Translations under genes and position numbers: made by a program | Assembly (NCBI RefSeq): GCF_014281055.1 | Contig: NZ_JACRSE010000007.1 | Location: forward strand, 21,822-85,821 | Direction of reading: 5' to 3' | Length of the DNA: 64,000 nucleotides | Origin: Fluviispira vulneris | GTDB taxonomy: Bacteria > Bdellovibrionota_B > Oligoflexia > Silvanigrellales > Silvanigrellaceae | The notes under the pieces: generated by a model | The model's input: the letters and a program-made list of their open reading frames with translations, nothing else | The model's database searches: none | What the model was told of the DNA's origin: nothing | Shown here: positions 53,370-61,624 of the stretch, in pieces | Layout: each line of letters starts with the position of its first letter | Position numbering within the stretch: position 1 is the stretch's first letter

Positions 53370-55535
53370 ATGGAATTAAAGGAATTTGCTGAGATAATAT
53401 TATTTGGGACAAATATTGCGCATGACAAACTTTTGGAACCAAAATTGCTTACAGATGATATTTCATATCAGGCAATAATTGCACCCAAATTTCCCGGCCG
53501 TCCCAATCATCTTTGTTTCGAAAAAATGAAACTCAAAAAAAAATTGCCATTTCCAAATAATGAACAGTTAAAATCGGAACAACAAAGAGGTTTTGTTCTG
53601 CATTTTTTTGCAAATCATGAGTTGCTTGCCATGGAAATAATGGCTTTGGTTCTGTTAAAATTTCCGAATGCACCCAAAAGTTTTCGTATGGGAATTGCCA
53701 GAACCATTCTTGAAGAACAAAAGCATATGTCACTTTATTTAAACCGTATGCAAGAGCTGAATGTGGAATTTGGCGAAATTCCTGTCAATGACTTCTTTTG
53801 GAATTGTTTATCGCAAATGCAAAGCCCGCTGGATTTCGTAACACAAATGAGCATGACTTTTGAACAAGCAAATATTGATTATTCGTTATATTACAAAGAT
53901 CTGATGCTTAAAATAAATGATCTTAAAACTGCGAATATTTTAGATATCGTTTATAAAGAAGAAATTGGTCATCTAAAGCATGGAGTCACTTGGTTTGAGC
54001 GTATGCGCGATCCCGCACAAAGCCAATGGGATGCATATGTTTCCTCTTTAAAGTTACCGTTGAGTCCTGCGCGTGCTAAAGGAACAATTTATGATCGAGA
54101 AGGCAGAAAATTAGCGGGACTTTCTGACGACTACATTAACGAACTCTCTATTTATTCTTCCTCAAAAGGCAGACCTCCCCACATATTCTATTTTAACCCT
54201 GCCTGTGAAGCCGAAGTCGCAAGAGGCAAAATCGGATTTTCGTCGAATAAATATGTCAAGAATCTTCAACATGACTGCTCTTCACTAATGTTATATATTG
54301 CAACAAAAGATGATATTATTCTCACTCCTGAAAAACCAAGTATCGAGTTTTTACAATCCCTAAAAGATTGTGGCTTTGATCTCCCAGAGTGGTATGACGA
54401 CAGTCAGCAAAGTTTCAAGAGCGATAAAATTCCACAGCATTATTATGGATCCCTCAATCCCTGGGGCTGGAGTCCTGAAAGTATTCATTTGTTTAAACCA
54501 TTTAAAAAAAAATTAATTGGCAATAATCCTTTCCAAAATAACATTTTTGCAAATGAATATTTTACAAGCAAAGTCAAACCGCTCTATTCAAAATGCTTTG
54601 CTGCTGAAATTTCACAAAAAATAAATACACAATTTTCAGATATGCAAGATATTCTCCCCACTGCAGTTACTTTAGGACGGGTTGTTCATACACTCGAGGA
54701 AACTCAAAATGCCATTGCCGATATTTTTTATTTAAATGAATATAGTATGTGCGTTTTAAAAGCACCTTTTGGTTCTTCGGGACAAAATATGCGCAGAATA
54801 AAATCGACTAAGCTGGATAAATCCGAAATCAGTTGGATTAAAAGATTATTAAAAGAACAAGACTCCCTAGTCGTTGAACCTTGGTTTAATAAAGCCATCG
54901 AGTTCTCTTACCAGTTTAAAATAGATGGCGAAAAAATTTCTCTGCTAGGATTGTCACGATTCTTGACCGATCTGAGAGGACAGTACAAAGCCACGTTTGT
55001 CGGGAGGAAATCCGACGAGCTAGACGAAAATCTCGTTAAATTTATGTACAATCCAGTCAATGGATATAAGGATATTTTGACCTTTTTTAAATGCGTTGCT
55101 GAATTTGTTGCAGAGCAATTGAAAAATGCAAAATATGAAGGCCCCGCTGGCATCGATGCTTTTATCTATAGCGATAAAAACTCGAAATATGGTTTTAGAT
55201 TTAAAGTCTTGTCCGAAATAAATCCACGCTACACTATGGGACGGGTTGCTTTAGAAATATCAAAACGCATACAAAGTGGTGCTTTTGCAGTTTGGGCACA
55301 TATTAGGATCGAAGATATTCTTAAGAACGGTTTTCATTCTCTCGAAGATTTTACCACTCAGATTCATAACAAATTTCCTGTTATTAAAAAAGATGGCCTA
55401 AAACCCTTGATCAAAGAAGGCATCCTATTTACCAATGATCCTAAATCAGCAAAATTTGTTCTCACCACTCTTATTGTTGGCAAAACAGTTCTACAGGAAT
55501 TTATGAGTTTTTCAGGGCTAAAAATTTTGCAGTGA
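53370..55535 (+). CDS. DUF455 ferritin-like domain fused to an ATP-grasp domain
   Basis: A 721-residue cytoplasmic protein with two recognisable parts. Residues about 1-220 resemble DUF455, a ferritin-like di-iron fold: APKFPGRPNH, ANHELLAMEIMALVL, ILEEQKHMSLYLNRM and YKEEIGHLKHG supply the Glu and ExxH ligands. Residues about 420-690 look like an ATP-grasp ligase: VLKAPFGSSGQNMRRIK, VVEPWFNKAIEFSY, GPAGIDAFIY and LSEINPRYTMGRVALEI, with Glu and Asn as likely Mg-ATP ligands. The substrate is unknown. The ATG at 53370 has AAAGGG nine bases upstream. It is divergent from fliL. Confidence 0.78.
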   Translation: MELKEFAEIILFGTNIAHDKLLEPKLLTDDISYQAIIAPKFPGRPNHLCFEKMKLKKKLPFPNNEQLKSEQQRGFVLHFFANHELLAMEIMALVLLKFPNAPKSFRMGIARTILEEQKHMSLYLNRMQELNVEFGEIPVNDFFWNCLSQMQSPLDFVTQMSMTFEQANIDYSLYYKDLMLKINDLKTANILDIVYKEEIGHLKHGVTWFERMRDPAQSQWDAYVSSLKLPLSPARAKGTIYDREGRKLAGLSDDYINELSIYSSSKGRPPHIFYFNPACEAEVARGKIGFSSNKYVKNLQHDCSSLMLYIATKDDIILTPEKPSIEFLQSLKDCGFDLPEWYDDSQQSFKSDKIPQHYYGSLNPWGWSPESIHLFKPFKKKLIGNNPFQNNIFANEYFTSKVKPLYSKCFAAEISQKINTQFSDMQDILPTAVTLGRVVHTLEETQNAIADIFYLNEYSMCVLKAPFGSSGQNMRRIKSTKLDKSEISWIKRLLKEQDSLVVEPWFNKAIEFSYQFKIDGEKISLLGLSRFLTDLRGQYKATFVGRKSDELDENLVKFMYNPVNGYKDILTFFKCVAEFVAEQLKNAKYEGPAGIDAFIYSDKNSKYGFRFKVLSEINPRYTMGRVALEISKRIQSGAFAVWAHIRIEDILKNGFHSLEDFTTQIHNKFPVIKKDGLKPLIKEGILFTNDPKSAKFVLTTLIVGKTVLQEFMSFSGLKILQ

Positions 55536-55627
55536 AGTTAAAAAGTTTTGGTTTCCATAAGAGTTAGGGATCAGTGTTATGCTGAGTTTTTAGTCGAAGA
55601 TTAATATATTCATAGAAGTTTTTTGTA

Positions 55628-56104
55628 TCAACTTATTTGCCTTCTTTTTATATCTTTCATATGATAATATGTTCTCCAAAATAATATGATATCAATAAAA
55701 GAATAATATAATAAATTGAAAATATTTTTAGCATCACTCCCATCTTCAAAAGGAATATTAAAAAAATTCTTTATTATAAAACCTAATACAAAATAAGCAA
55801 TTAAATTAAGAATGAATAATTTAATAATTAAAATAAACTGTATACTTGCAAATTTACCTAAAAAGTCACTGCCTTTGCTTCTCCCATTAGCAACATATGA
55901 AAAATAAAAAGTCAATAAAAGCAATAAGCTCGAAAAAATATTTCTCACTTGGCTATTAACATCATTATCCACTTCATTCATTAAAAATATATTAAAAGCT
56001 GAAAAGAGAAAACCCGTTGCAAAAAAATATTTGAATCTATCTTTTTCCATGAATCTATTTTCAATAATTTGCGATTTTAATTTTTCGATGCTCCAAAAAT
56101 ACAT
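55628..56104 (-). CDS. Small four-helix membrane protein, unknown
   Basis: A 158-residue protein with about four hydrophobic segments (about 27-43, 55-72, 88-112 and 128-145) and basic ends. No family was recognised. AAGGA precedes the ATG by five bases, so it is probably expressed. It lies in the accessory end of the window, after the DUF455/ATP-grasp gene and 71 bases downstream of another unknown gene. Confidence 0.5.
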   Translation of the reverse strand: MYFWSIEKLKSQIIENRFMEKDRFKYFFATGFLFSAFNIFLMNEVDNDVNSQVRNIFSSLLLLLTFYFSYVANGRSKGSDFLGKFASIQFILIIKLFILNLIAYFVLGFIIKNFFNIPFEDGSDAKNIFNLLYYSFIDIILFWRTYYHMKDIKRRQIS

Positions 56105-56175
56105 AAAAGTCCTTATAGTAAGTATGCAACGTAATTTTTATCAGGATAGAATAGTGCATTTCATTATATTGATAT

Positions 56176-56769
56176 CTATGCCTTCTGATAGTAAAATGTA
56201 TTTAACTGTATAAATTTTATATCCGTCGATTCATTAATATCTGTAGTTAATTCACATTTCCCATACGAAGAGCACTTTAAAAAATTTGAGTCATTTCTTA
56301 AAACATAATTTGAGTTGGAATTTAGAACTAAACTAAATAGAAAAAATGCATGACTGGGTTGTATGAGATCCGTATTTGCTAGATAATACCTTCCATTATC
56401 AAGATCTATTTTTAAATTGCTTAGATTTCCTGCAAAAGTAAAATAAAATAGATCATTTTCTCTAACGAATGATCCACATGGCTTATTGTCTTCTGGTTCT
56501 AGTTTAAAATACTTTGTTCTTGCTTTTAAAGGTGACGATACTTTTGACAAATAAGAATAGCTTGAAAAGATCGATTTTTCTGGCGAAATATAACTTTCAA
56601 TACTTGAAGTTTCTTCTGATATAGAAAGCATTAAATAGGCGCTGCAATATATCAGCGGTTCTCCATGATAATCATAAATCAATGAATTATCATTACTGCT
56701 CATTGTATAGGCATTGATATTTACTGAAATGGATAAAAATAAATAATTTATTAAACCATGGAATTTCAT
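56176..56769 (-). CDS. Secreted hypothetical protein
   Basis: A 197-residue protein with a signal peptide ending near NINAYT, rich in Ser, Asn and Tyr, with four Cys (IYCSAYL, KPCGSFV, LKCSSYG, KCELTT). AGGAG precedes the ATG. No family was recognised. It and the next gene downstream run in the same direction. Confidence 0.5.
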   Translation of the reverse strand: MKFHGLINYLFLSISVNINAYTMSSNDNSLIYDYHGEPLIYCSAYLMLSISEETSSIESYISPEKSIFSSYSYLSKVSSPLKARTKYFKLEPEDNKPCGSFVRENDLFYFTFAGNLSNLKIDLDNGRYYLANTDLIQPSHAFFLFSLVLNSNSNYVLRNDSNFLKCSSYGKCELTTDINESTDIKFIQLNTFYYQKA

Positions 56770-57292
56770 TAACTTCTCCTTATTATTATAATAATTTATA
56801 TATTATATAACATATTATAATTCAATTTTTTTTATTATTTATTTTTAATTTTAATAAAAATATAAAATTTAACTTGTTTTTAACATTATAAATTTTAATT
56901 GTCTTGACTACGAAGTGATCATAACCCCCATTTCAAGTTGACACTTTTTCACCAAGAAAAGGGGAGCCAATGGACAAGTTAGCAGAGCCCCATGTAGGAG
57001 ATTCGGGTACCATGAAGAATGTGAAAAATTTGAGGAACATTTCAATTTGGGGTTGAGTTTATCAGTACTTTCCCGTGTAAGCACCAGCTCCACCCAGTTA
57101 CTCTGTCTAGCTGGAAAAGGAGCTTAAGTGTGACTGAAAGCACAATAAAAACAAAGGATAATATGGAAGAAATACTAGCAGAAATTGGGTTATGATCAAT
57201 TTATTAAATAAAAAATGGCAATCTATATCTCTATAATTTACCATTTATTTATTAATACTTCTTCGTAATTTAATTAAAATTAACTCATTTTA
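56770..57292. other. Intergenic region with an island of unusual composition
   Basis: Very AT-rich flanks surround a clearly more GC-rich block at about 56900-57130. The block has no convincing gene; a 61-codon minus-strand frame (57093-56908) lacks family features. It looks like a relic of inserted DNA at the edge of the toxin locus. Confidence 0.4.
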
Positions 57293-57610
57293 TTATTCAT
57301 AAATAAATTCTATGCTTATTTTCCCTGTTTCTATATCCAATTGAAAATGGCAACCCTGCCAATAAGGTTGATTTTGCGACATCATAAATTCACGGAGTTC
57401 GGCAAGTAATCTACGTAATTTTCCGCCTGCAATTCCTGTTTCAGTTACCCAATTTTGTTCTCCATTATTATTTATATAATCGAAATTAAATGTAGCACAA
57501 TCATTTTCTTTTACTAATTCAGATTTCATTATAATTATTTTACCATCTTCTGGAATAATATTATGCAAAATTTGTGCAATTTTTTGATATATTTCTTGAT
57601 CTTTCGTCAT
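57293..57610 (-). CDS. YezG-like immunity protein, module 1
   Basis: A 105-residue cytoplasmic protein that resembles the YezG/DUF600 immunity family: IYQKIAQILHNIIPEDGKII at the start, a central FNFDYINNNGEQNWV and the end WQGCHFQLDIETGKISIEF. Such proteins bind and block nuclease toxins. It starts two bases after the toxin stop codon, the normal arrangement for cognate immunity. It is related to the second immunity protein (61306-61623) along its whole length but clearly divergent, so the two may protect only against their own toxin. Confidence 0.78.
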   Translation of the reverse strand: MTKDQEIYQKIAQILHNIIPEDGKIIIMKSELVKENDCATFNFDYINNNGEQNWVTETGIAGGKLRRLLAELREFMMSQNQPYWQGCHFQLDIETGKISIEFIYE

Positions 57611-57612
57611 TG

Positions 57613-60525
57613 CTATTTTCCTTTTGGAGAATTGTTAAAGTTTTTTTCTACAGACTTATTATTTCCAATTTTATACTGGACTTTAAACTCATCTGGCCTC
57701 TTTCCATTGCTCAAATACACTGGTATAATCTTCACTTCAACTCTATCCCCTAACTTCAAGGCATCCGCCCAAAGATTTTCCATTTTATTCCATTCACGAC
57801 GATTTAAATTTGAATCCATTGGCACTAAGTTGATGGCTTCACTTGGCCCCCCAAAGCGATTGGCAATTAAATGCCCCCCTTCATCTCCAGGATTTCCTTG
57901 TTTTCTTACTTTTGTTTGCTCATAGCTATATCTATCTTTATTTTGCAATTTTAGTTCTGCAAATACAAATTTAACTCTACCTTGATCATCTGTCTCATAA
58001 ACTGTACTATTGTCAACTAAATATTTTGAATTTTTTTGAGGATTTCTGAGTTCCGGATTCCAGTTTCCATTATCTCCAGATTTTAATTTGATGAAATCTT
58101 CTTCGCCTTGCTTACCTATATATTCATGAATTAACTTAGGCCTTTCAATTTCTAAATGAGTATTTGAAGGTAAATATTTTCCTCTTTTAACATCTTGATA
58201 CAATAAGACCCAATCTCCATTTATACTCTTTTCTATTTTTAAACCTTTTTTCCTAACTTCATTGCCTATCTCTATTAAATAATTTTCGCCTTGTTCTTTT
58301 AATACAGATTCTAGAGATTTTTTTCCTGTTAATAATTTATAAGTATCATCATATTGCTTGGTCAATAATTTCTGTTCATCTTTTGAAAGATTATTTTTTT
58401 CTAGCCAATCTTCTCCTCTAGACTGAAAATTTTCAATCCAATTTTTTACTATAATTGCGACAGCGGGATCCTTGTAATTATCTAATACTCTAACTAATGT
58501 TTTATTTAATATTAATTCTGCAACTGCCTCTTCTCCATATTCCGATACAAGATCTTCAAATCTTTTTTTGCGTTCAGATACCATTGATATTTCTTTAACA
58601 AATTCATCAAATGATAATATATATTCTCCAGCAGTTGCTACTTCTGATATTTTTTCTGAAATATTTTTTTTAAGTTTATTTGAATTATTTATAATACTTT
58701 CATATCGAATTTCTTTAGCTAATTCAACAAAGTTCAAAGCTGTTCTTAAGTTATTATTCTCCGTCTCAATCTGAGTGGAGTTCGTAATAGCTGCAACATT
58801 TTCGCTACCAAGACCTGTGGCAATTGCGGCAATAATACTTGTGACTAAATCTTTTCTTTTCTCTCGCTGAACAGGATCCAACTCTGCAGGATCATCTAGT
58901 AAGGAGTTCACCACAACGCCTGCGGCTGCACCCATGGCGGCTTCTGCACACGTATTTGTTACGCTCCCTGCGGCACACCCCAACAGCGCATGCAGAGCAA
59001 TATGTCCTGGTGAACCTTCGCCACCTATATTGTCTGCTATCTCTTTTATTTTCTCTGCGCCTAAACTCTGGAGATAATTTGCAGCAAAAGATTGAACAAA
59101 AGCAATATTGGTTCCACCCACATTTCCGCTTAAGGCTGCTGTTAAAGCAGTGCTTATCTGTCTATAAGTGCCACCGGGTGCCCATTTTTTTAAGTCTTCT
59201 ATTTTATTTTCCAAATCTATAACTGATGGGGAGTCTTTGCTTTCACCTGCATTTAATCTTTCTTCAAGCTCTTTTTCATAAGCTTGCTCACTCTTCATTT
59301 TATTCTGTATGAAGGTTCCCAGTTCTTTTGAAAAACTTTTTACTATTTCAAATTCTGCCCGAATTTTTTCTTCATCAAATATCACTTCTAATGGTTTGTG
59401 GGAATCCTCGCTGTTACGATTAACTCCTGCAATTATTTCTTGTGATGTTTTTCCTGTCAGAGCAAGTTGCCCTGCTTCATCACGAATTATTATGTTTCCT
59501 TTTCCTACTGTGCTTTTTGTTACGTTAGAATGCGCGTCTGAAGAATACAAAGGAACTGGCGGAACGGCTGACACTCCTCCTACATAATCGACATTAATTC
59601 CTCCCGTAATCTGCATAGCTTTGAACCAAGCTTCATTGTTGATATCTTGGTAATTAAATGTCCCTGTATCCAGAATATTTAATTTTTCTTCTTCTGCCTT
59701 TTTACTACTTGCTATCACTCCACCATCGAGTTGGGTGTGGCCTTTTACTTTTATTTGATATCCACCATCACCAGCCTGAATTCCAGATTGCTCGATAACG
59801 CTCTGGTAATGACTTGTAATATTTGTAATTCCAAAAAGCGCTCCGCCCGAACTTGCACCTGCACAGATTGGAGGAATACAAACACTCGCATTCGCAGAAT
59901 ACTCATAATTTTTTGCAAGACTTGTATGATAGTCCTGTAAACTTTTAATATAAAGATTTCCATCGACTGTTCCGCTAACTTGCTCGCCTTTTACCACTGC
60001 ACCAATGAGGTTAGTATCACCGCCAGATTCAATAATTATTTTTTTACTGCCGATAATATGTGAATTATTCTGTATAACTTGTTTACTTGCTGTGTCGCCA
60101 TTGTTGCCAGAAATCGATCCTTCAAGAGTGATCCCATTTGTATCTGCACCTAAAACAGTTCCAACTCCAATATCCCAATTAAAAGACTCACTTTTATTTT
60201 TATTTTCTATTATATTTTGTGATGCTTTTGCTAAAATATCTCCTTCAGCTTTTAATTTTAAAATATTTCCTGCTTGAACTCGGGAACCGATGATATCGAT
60301 AGTGCTCTCTTTGCCTGCACCCCACGCATGTAAATTAATATTTCCACCAGCAAGAAAGCCCGATTCTTTTGCTATTTGTGACTTTGACTCATTAGAAATA
60401 CCTGAATAACTCTCCCCATATGTTTCCGTTACCTTAACGCTGGCTATGCTTTTAGGATCTATTCCTAAAGCATTTAAGGAATTTGAAACGCTCATCCCTG
60501 CAGCCAGAGTAGCCAGTGCCTGCAT
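57613..60525 (-). CDS. Orphan CdiA-type toxin C-terminal module 1 (nuclease)
   Basis: A 970-residue product; the frame is open upstream to 60699, where it meets an IS relic. It is the 3' part of a large CdiA/hemagglutinin-type exoprotein: FHA-like repeats (GGNINLHAWGAGKESTIDII, LKLKAEGDILAKASQNI), a conserved pretoxin region ending in IETENN, a variable segment with YGEEAVAELI-type repeats, and a DNA/RNA non-specific endonuclease end (GNPGDEGGHLIANRFGGPSE, INLVPMDSNLNRREWNKMEN). His in GGHLIA and Asn in SNLNR are likely catalytic. It has no signal peptide or TPS domain, so it cannot be exported alone. It is a cassette for recombination. Confidence 0.8.
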   Translation of the reverse strand: MQALATLAAGMSVSNSLNALGIDPKSIASVKVTETYGESYSGISNESKSQIAKESGFLAGGNINLHAWGAGKESTIDIIGSRVQAGNILKLKAEGDILAKASQNIIENKNKSESFNWDIGVGTVLGADTNGITLEGSISGNNGDTASKQVIQNNSHIIGSKKIIIESGGDTNLIGAVVKGEQVSGTVDGNLYIKSLQDYHTSLAKNYEYSANASVCIPPICAGASSGGALFGITNITSHYQSVIEQSGIQAGDGGYQIKVKGHTQLDGGVIASSKKAEEEKLNILDTGTFNYQDINNEAWFKAMQITGGINVDYVGGVSAVPPVPLYSSDAHSNVTKSTVGKGNIIIRDEAGQLALTGKTSQEIIAGVNRNSEDSHKPLEVIFDEEKIRAEFEIVKSFSKELGTFIQNKMKSEQAYEKELEERLNAGESKDSPSVIDLENKIEDLKKWAPGGTYRQISTALTAALSGNVGGTNIAFVQSFAANYLQSLGAEKIKEIADNIGGEGSPGHIALHALLGCAAGSVTNTCAEAAMGAAAGVVVNSLLDDPAELDPVQREKRKDLVTSIIAAIATGLGSENVAAITNSTQIETENNNLRTALNFVELAKEIRYESIINNSNKLKKNISEKISEVATAGEYILSFDEFVKEISMVSERKKRFEDLVSEYGEEAVAELILNKTLVRVLDNYKDPAVAIIVKNWIENFQSRGEDWLEKNNLSKDEQKLLTKQYDDTYKLLTGKKSLESVLKEQGENYLIEIGNEVRKKGLKIEKSINGDWVLLYQDVKRGKYLPSNTHLEIERPKLIHEYIGKQGEEDFIKLKSGDNGNWNPELRNPQKNSKYLVDNSTVYETDDQGRVKFVFAELKLQNKDRYSYEQTKVRKQGNPGDEGGHLIANRFGGPSEAINLVPMDSNLNRREWNKMENLWADALKLGDRVEVKIIPVYLSNGKRPDEFKVQYKIGNNKSVEKNFNNSPKGK
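58753..59790. repeat. Long direct repeat, copy 1 (pretoxin region)
   Basis: Matches 62963-64000 at a constant offset of 4,210 bases with only about seven differences by eye, all in the first 250 bases. It codes for the conserved part upstream of the ETENN motif. The match is cut by the window end and probably continues. Confidence 0.95.
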
Positions 60526-60699
60526 CCGTGGATCAGTGGTTTTTTGTGAATTTTCATATGAACTTTTAAGTGTCTGCCCTGTGCTGAGTAGAATATTACT
60601 ACCAGCTGTATTTATACCTTTAATTGAGAGTTCTTTTTGGTGGCTGCTTTCAAATATATCTAATCTACATGCAGTTTTTTGAAAGCTATAAAAAATACT

Positions 60700-61225
60700 T
60701 TAATGCAAATCTAATTACAGTTACAGTAAATGGAACTTTTATAAATGCAGTAAGGGCGAAGCAATGATCGGGAAAACTAAAATTGGAAAGGGAACAAAAG
60801 TCATGCAAATGGTAGATAAGGAAGGGGCTTAGATTCTCTAAATATAGATTTTTTATAATCCACATCAGTCACACCATCTAATGAAAACCATAAAAAAACC
60901 CGTATCACTTACCAAATCTAAATATATACTTGCAGATAGTGCATACAACTCTGATAAACTAGATCTTGAGTGCAAAAAGTTAGGAATAAGTCTTGTTGCA
61001 TAGCATAAACTAAATCGTAAAAACCTTACCCAAGATGTACGGGAGGTACTAAGACTTAAAAAGCGGCACACCGTTGAAAGAATAAATGCGCATTTAAATA
61101 ATTATCGAAAAGTTAATGTTCGGTATGAGCGAGACCCTAAACTATTTGAGAATTTTATATGGATGGCGCATTGCTTAATATTTATTAAAAAATTCAATAT
61201 TCATAATGATTACTTGGTGGCTTAA
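60700..61225 (+). pseudogene. IS5-family transposase remnant
   Basis: The decayed 3' part of a DDE transposase on the plus strand. Fragments in order: TVTVNGTFINAVRAKQ (first catalytic Asp changed to Asn), a frame change, GKTKIGKGTKVMQMVDKEG, a break, then one frame from about 60898 to the stop at 61225 with LADSAYNS (second Asp), an in-frame TAG, HTVERINAHLNNYRK (catalytic Glu) and VRYERDPKLFENF. The upstream third is missing. It is inserted between the two toxin/immunity modules and is surely inactive. Confidence 0.85.
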
Positions 61226-61305
61226 TCATTTTGGAAAGCTTCTAGAAAAATAATTACTTATTCCAATAGAAATGATATAGTAATTAATATCCATTTTTTT
61301 ATTTA

Positions 61306-61623
61306 TTAATCATAAATAAAATCTATGCTATATTTCCCAGTTTCTAAGTTAACTCTAAATTCACAACCTTTCCAAGAAGGCTGATTTTGTGAAATATAAA
61401 ATTGACGCAGTTCTACAAGTAAATCATTTAATTGTGATCCATATTCATTTCCTGCTGTTAACCATTTTAATTGATTTTCATTATCAATGCAGTCAAATTC
61501 AAATTTACAAACATCATTTTCTTGAGACAATTCAGCTCTCATCAAAATAAACTTTGAATTTTTAAGAGCCATATCCATTAAAATAATTCCAATTTTATTA
61601 TAAATATTGATATCATGGCTCAT
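61306..61623 (-). CDS. YezG-like immunity protein, module 2
   Basis: A 105-residue paralogue of the immunity protein at 57293-57610. Shared features are IYNKIGIILMDMALK, the central CKFEFDCIDNENQLKWLTA, LLVELRQFYISQNQPSWKG and the end LETGKYSIDFIYD. The ATG at 61623 lies one base after the toxin stop, with AGGGG upstream inside the toxin gene; the longer frame to 61677 overlaps that gene and is less likely. It is followed by the IS relic and then module 1. Confidence 0.78.
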   Translation of the reverse strand: MSHDINIYNKIGIILMDMALKNSKFILMRAELSQENDVCKFEFDCIDNENQLKWLTAGNEYGSQLNDLLVELRQFYISQNQPSWKGCEFRVNLETGKYSIDFIYD

Positions 61624-61624
61624 T

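Noticed and set aside
56908..57093. 61-codon minus-strand frame as a gene
   Set aside because: It has no ribosome site or recognisable family and lies within a block that looks like decayed inserted DNA.
58956..59222. 88-codon plus-strand frame repeated at 63166-63432
   Set aside because: It is duplicated only because the toxin-module DNA is duplicated; it is antisense to the open toxin frame.
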